Of a stretch of DNA of 64,000 nucleotides, positions 59,345 through 64,000 are shown one piece after another (the stretch's first letter is position 1; each line of letters starts with the position of its first letter). The notes under the pieces were generated by a model, which saw only the letters and a program-made list of their open reading frames with translations, was not told where the DNA came from and made no database searches. Position numbers and translations under genes: made by a program. The stretch is from Capsicum annuum (lineage: Eukaryota; Streptophyta; Magnoliopsida; Solanales; Solanaceae): NCBI RefSeq assembly GCF_002878395.1, contig NC_061121.1, positions 133,427,186-133,491,185 of the forward strand. Direction: 5' to 3'.

Positions 59345-60000
59345 TGTTTTAATCCAACGCCCCTGGAAGGGATATGACCCTAACGCTGGTCAAGCCAGAA
59401 CATTTTTACTTGTGCCAACAGTAGACCTGCGGCTGCAGGTAGGTCCGCAGGTGACATGACGGTCTGAAACAATGCGTCTCTCCAAGAGTCATTGCTTCCT
59501 TTATGAAGCACTATCTTTGGGTATAAATACATAAATTTTTCCTCAGATAAAGGCATAAAATTTTAAAATGAAAAACATCTTTATGAATTGTTTAGTGTGT
59601 TCGAAGTTCAGCAAATTTGAGGCACCACTATTGGCTGAAGTGAATCATTTTATCTTGAGAGGATATATTTCATTAACCTCGGGTACTTGAGGGGTACAAA
59701 TTCCTTAAGGACACACTGTGAATTCAATGGACTTGATTATTTCTGTCTTCATCTTTTTTTTTTCTAAACGTTGGCTATACTATTTTTCAGAAAGTAGTTT
59801 GAACTTCATTTTGATAGTTCATAAGTTGATTGAACTTGTGTTTAAAGTTTTTGAAACTTTATTTTGATAGTTCATAACTTGTTTGACTTTTGTTTGAAGT
59901 TCTTGTTATTAATATAGATTTTGTACCCAGAAAACAACATTCTTACAGAATTTACCATAATATGTATTTTAGTTTCTAAAGATTAAAGCCTTTTGGCTAT
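59345..60000 (+). repeat. Probable copia LTR and leader (TATA box at about 59521)
   Basis: A GC-richer stretch with acctgcggctgcaggt and ggtccgcag words precedes gggtataaatac, which fits an LTR promoter TATA box. Downstream are the ctcgggtacttgaggggtac and aaggacacactgtgaa words that I associate with leaders of Solanaceae copia elements. The boundaries are not fixed and no primer binding site was found. The placement just upstream of a copia gag supports the call. Confidence 0.5.
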
Positions 60001-60240
60001 CTACTCAGTTTGAACTTGATAGTGATTTGAAGATATAAAAACTTCATCACGAGTCAAATATTCATTCGATTGACGATTTAAAGAATATAAAAATTGCATC
60101 GTCAAACTAGAAACAAGTTGTTTAAAGTTTAAAACTTTGTTATTAGTATTTGTGATACTAAATTGGTTGTATCTCTGTGACAACAAAATAAAATTGAAAA
60201 TCAAGTTTGATGGAATAGCATATGTTGAACAATAAACATT

Positions 60241-60432
60241 GCTACTTCAAATCGTTCAAATGCTTCTCCTGCCATGATAGTTGTGGAACAATTAAGAAAA
60301 TTTGCTAGTGTTGAGTTTAAACATTAGAAGGAGAAGATGTTCTTTTATTTGACTACTTTGAGTCTTCAAAGGTTCATCACGGAAAGCATTTCTGAATTGT
60401 CAGTAAAAACTTCAAAAAAGAAGGCTTCATAG
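60241..60432 (+). pseudogene. Ty1/copia gag fragment (UBN2-type)
   Basis: The 64 codons read ATSNRSNASPAMIVVEQLRK, FASVEFKH, an in-frame stop, KEKMFFYLTTLSLQRFITES, and ISELSVKTS before a final stop. The FKRWQxKMxFYLTTLxLxRFLTE pattern is the start of copia gag proteins (UBN2/DUF4219 group). The stop replaces the WQ region. The element breaks off downstream; no protease, integrase or RT follows. Confidence 0.75.
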
Positions 60433-62143
60433 TAACTAACACTTAGAGCACTCAATGATGTAGCCCAAAACTACACACCAAATAGAAGCATAATACGGTC
60501 GATTGAAAATATAATAACCCAGTTGTTTGACTTGATGTAATCCATAAGCAGTACAGGAAAGTAAATGGAGGTTTAAGTATCAATCGTAGGTAGTAACAAA
60601 ATCTTGAGTGTTTTTGAGTTATGGACAATAGTAGAAGAACATTAGGCTTGTGTTCCCCCTGGCTTCTTAACTTCGTAATTTTCTCATGATCAACCCAACT
60701 ATTATATTGTTCTGCATACAAAGTTTACAAGATATGTATTACCAGCCATTTATTAAGTACAAAGATAAATCTCACCCTTTACTTATTAGGTCTCAGGGTG
60801 TCGCCTTATTGCCCCTTGCTACAACCTCAGTTCACCTTTACTTATTAAGTTTCAAGTGATTAGATAGGACATAGGGACTAAAATATGGAGGTAGAAGGAT
60901 CCTAAATCACTATCTTAACTTCTTTTCCCAATCACAAACTCCTTATTAGGGATGAAGGCAAATACAGGCTATCCCAAGATACTACAGCTACTTGAGATTA
61001 ATTATCGTGAAGAAGATTAAGATACATGCATAAACCCTAGAACAATTGAGTATCACACTCCCTTTACGTAGCTAATTCGCCAGGGTTCCCACAACCCAAG
61101 TCAAGGAGATTAGCTGCTCATATTTGTGCGAGAAACCATGATTATCAATGAAGAACACATATAATTAATTGCACAAGAAATAAGATTAATAAACTCCAAA
61201 GTCTTGTATTGAATAAAAATCCAAAATCTTAAGAATAATTGTAAAAGTATTGTAAAGTGTTGTATCCTCTGATAATAATGTTCAACGTATCAAGATAGTC
61301 AGGTGTGGTTTTATAACTTTTATTTTTCCTTTCTTTTTCTTTTGCTTTTCATTGCTCTTTTCTTTTCACCACACCTTCTCAAGTTTCACTTATTGTCCTT
61401 CTACACACTTTCTTCATACTCGTTTTCTCTTATGCTCCCCTATAATGTCCAAATAGGTTCATTATAAGGTCAAAGGAAAGGTGAAAGTGGTGTAAACAAC
61501 AAATTAGTCTATCAAGGCTCAAATATTTTGATCAAAGGGATTCATTTATTTGGTTCGGGAATTTTACGCTCAGGTGAACTAACACAAAAAGGTCCTATGA
61601 TCACTTCTTACTTTACTATCCTAGACCTAGGTAATAGCAACCGGGTAGATTCTGACACACCAGGAACTCAGTATACCTCACACGCACTTGCATAGGGCTA
61701 CATTACCAAGTACTACACATCTAGCTATCCAACTATTTGTCCCTAGTTTTCTATCCCTAATCCTAATGCCATTTCCAGATTCACAACAGTTTTACATAAT
61801 TATGCTCATCACACAGTCATAAAAAAACTTTTTTCAGAGGGGTTAATTTTTCAACAGAATTCTATTAACCACAAATTCCATCATATTCATTTCAAATCAG
61901 TGGTGTTTCAAAAACCACACATCAAAATTCAACATCAGAAATCAAAAACAAAATCTTTCATTACAAATGTAATTTTTCAAAATCCTCAATAAAAAATAAT
62001 CTGTTGCCATACACGCACTGATTTTTTTCCTATCTTAGCTGCCCGCAGATATTTTTGAATAACCCCTACCCCAACTAAAAATCATTGCATTATCCCCAGT
62101 ATGAAAAAAAAAATAGTGTAAGGATAAAAGTCATAATAGGCGC
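60433..62143. other. No gene recognised
   Basis: The sequence is moderately AT-rich, with a pyrimidine-rich stretch at about 61310-61440. The part at 60740-61240 has ordinary base composition and may be the 3' untranslated or flanking part of the transposon protein gene that starts to its right. No motif is readable. Confidence 0.4.
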
Positions 62144-62762
62144 TCAAGGTGTCGGCTCATTAATATCAGCATGTTGGCCCTCAGATTGGGTCCCACTCTC
62201 TTCAGCTACTGTCCCATCAACCAAGAATAAATCAATAATAGATGAGGGCACAACATAAACCCCCACAGTATCATCAAATGAAGCTCTTGATCCACCATCT
62301 CCCATGGCTATCTCGCAGACACGTGACTCTTGATACCGCTTATCTGGAATGCTCTCAGTTCTGACCCTCTTCTTAGCTGCGTTGTCTTTATTTCTCTTTC
62401 TATTATTATCTTTTCTTTGTTCTTTAGTCTCCTCAATTGGTGCATCTGCTGGGACTGGACAAATTTTAGGCATATGGACAGTAGGAATCACTGTCTCAAC
62501 AACTGGCTCAACAACCACCAATCTCTCATAAAGCTCCACGACCATTTTCTTAATTTCTGCAAACTCAGATCTGAATTTTAGCGACATTGGGTATCTGCCC
62601 ACCACTCAGCTGTAGAGTGATCCTTGACTCAAAAGCATCCAAGTGACCTTGGACCCATCTATCTTGGCTCTCAAACTGTGCATCAATCCAAGTCTCCACG
62701 CCTCCTTCCATATGCCCGACCTTAACCTTCAGCAAGGCTAGTGTGTCATGACCTGATTCCAA
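62144..62762 (-). pseudogene. C-terminal part of a plant transposon protein
   Basis: Two overlapping frames continue the protein at 62924-64000. The first (62565-62762) reads VGHMEGGVETWIDAQFESQD and LDAFESRI, helix-prone and acidic. The second (62144-62605) reads EFAEIKKMVVELYERLVVVE and then a basic stretch, EQRKDNNRKRNKDNAAKKRV, that could be a nuclear signal. The change of frame near 62590 and a stop between 62763 and 62923 mark it as broken. Confidence 0.6.
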
Positions 62763-62923
62763 AGTGACTGCAAAATAAGCATAACACCAAATTGCATACC
62801 TTGAGGTCTAGATGGCATCGACTAGACTAGTGGTGGGGCACTCTAAGTGCCCGCTGAGTCAGTATGGGAGCCCTTTATTTGTGATTCTTCCTCGATAACC
62901 TCCGCTGCAGCTGCAGTATCATT

Positions 62924-64000
62924 CTACCCATCCTGAGAAAACAACCCTGCCAAAGTATCTATTGCTTGTCTCGCCTGTCGGGCTAAAGGGTTGGTCGCAT
63001 CTCTAATTAGGTTGAAGTCAAATTTCTTTGTGTCCTCAAGTATCTCATCCATACTAGAGAGTTCCAACACTTCCACGACCAGACATAACTGTGTAATAAT
63101 ATAAGGGTAGGCCAATGATGCCTTCTCACCCCCAACAACATAATCTCGTATCTCCCGAGATAAGAATTCAGCCACGTCTAACCATAGACGGCCATGAAAC
63201 TAGCTATCATAGCCACCCAGACTATGCTCAGAACATCATCACCAGTAGTTGGACACAATCGGTGTTGGGCTAGTATCCACTAATCCTTACCCTCAAAGTT
63301 GAGGATACTCTTCTTTATCTTCTGTGAGACCACCTCGGAGCCTCTAACAACCCAAACAACATTTTGCCCATTCGAGGATATACGCTCTGCTATCTACTAA
63401 AAAATTACCATTTTATCCTTAGACCCTAGCATTCTATAAGTTATCTTTCTCATCTCTTCCATTCTGTAGTCCATCTCACTAGTGTTGACCAGAGCCTGAT
63501 ACTCTGGTCCGTACAAGAATCTTCCAATGGTCTGAGAGGAAATATCAACCTATACACCACGAATTATTAGGGAAGTGATAGGCTCACCACCCTTCCACAG
63601 TTATCCCTGTAGGTATCGCCTCTAAAGATCACCTTTGTATGCAATGTAAAATTCACAGACAAGGTCCTCACTATATCTTTAGGGTGCTCACATCATCTAC
63701 TCAAATCCGTATTGTCGGAAGTACTCCTCAAAAACAGGTAATTCATTCATTCCAGTGATAGTCAATCTTCGCTCTGGATATAGTACTCTTCTTATTTTAC
63801 CATCTGGAAGTCAGAAAAACCCACTGTTGAATGTATCCTCCATATCGGGGTACCCCCATCATTCAATGATGGGCATCAGTTCAGTGGTCAGTGCAAGTTG
63901 GGGATTCTGTCGGTCTATCGGGGTCACATCTACCTTTTCTTACCCCTGAGCTTAATCAGTCATAGCCTCTGCTGAACTGGATTCAACATCATCATCCTCA
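62924..64000 (-). pseudogene. Decayed putative plant transposon protein (runs off the right edge)
   Basis: On the minus strand the reading passes through RRLTITGMNELPVFEEYFRQ, SEDLVCEFYIAYKGDL, WKGGEPITSLIIRGV, TIGRFLYGPEYQALVNTSEM, YRMEEMRKITYRMLGSKDK, then FLSREIRDYVVGGEKASLAY and PYIITQLCLVVEVLELSSMD. This resembles the putative plant transposon protein domain (Transposase_32-like) common in Solanaceae; the family name is from memory. At least eight in-frame stops are visible, many explicable as CAG to TAG or TGG to TAG/TGA. Only 62924-63175 is open for more than 80 codons. Confidence 0.65.

Overview
This window reads as repeat-dense nuclear DNA from a plant, most likely a member of the Solanaceae. 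The evidence is a set of degenerate Ty3/gypsy chromovirus elements with gag starts of the MPxRRAN type, LTRs carrying GACGGTCCGTC-type motifs, an RTE-type LINE 3' end with a (TTG)n tail, a CACTA element with CACTACAA termini, and a MITE whose ends resemble TTTGGTACAAGGG. This taxonomic call is an inference from repeat families. I see no intact protein-coding host gene, no rRNA or tRNA gene, no CRISPR array and no prokaryotic feature.

Layout, left to right. Positions 1-10790 hold gypsy element A on the minus strand. It has a partial 3' LTR, polypurine tract, chromodomain, integrase, RNase H, RT, protease, gag, initiator-Met-type primer binding site and a truncated 5' LTR. A 1632-bp hAT-type element (5847-7478) with a perfect 8-bp target duplication splits its protease/RT region, and that hAT element carries a captured last exon of a BRE1/HUB-type RING E3 ligase. 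Positions 10796-13461 hold a 665-bp (AAC)n-like tract, a long hairpin and AT-rich DNA. Positions 13467-24772 are gypsy element B, complete with 5-bp target duplications; an oppositely oriented solo LTR (15823-17657) is nested in its pol gene. Positions 25185-31535 are gypsy element D, whose gag is fused by deletion to the middle of its 5' LTR, followed by a sister-family LTR (E, about 31541-33170). Positions 33300-36358 hold an unclassified LTR-like repeat with hairpins and two exact-period tandem arrays (40 bp and 70 bp). Gypsy element C (36364-45162) is inserted into this block with a ctata target duplication. Positions 45841-49847 are AT-rich with no gene seen. Positions 49848-54947 are a 5100-bp CACTA element carrying an RTE LINE fragment. 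The rest holds a MITE, a copia gag fragment with a probable LTR, and a decayed minus-strand plant transposon protein running off the right edge.

The elements do not form a pathway. They record layered insertion and decay: insertion, nesting, LTR-LTR or illegitimate deletion, and many stop codons of the kind expected from deamination of methylated CHG/CG sites. The most unusual items are the RING-exon-carrying hAT element, the hairpin-bearing tandem arrays with invariant period, and the observation that every gypsy LTR family here carries its own short-motif array at about the same distance from the LTR start.
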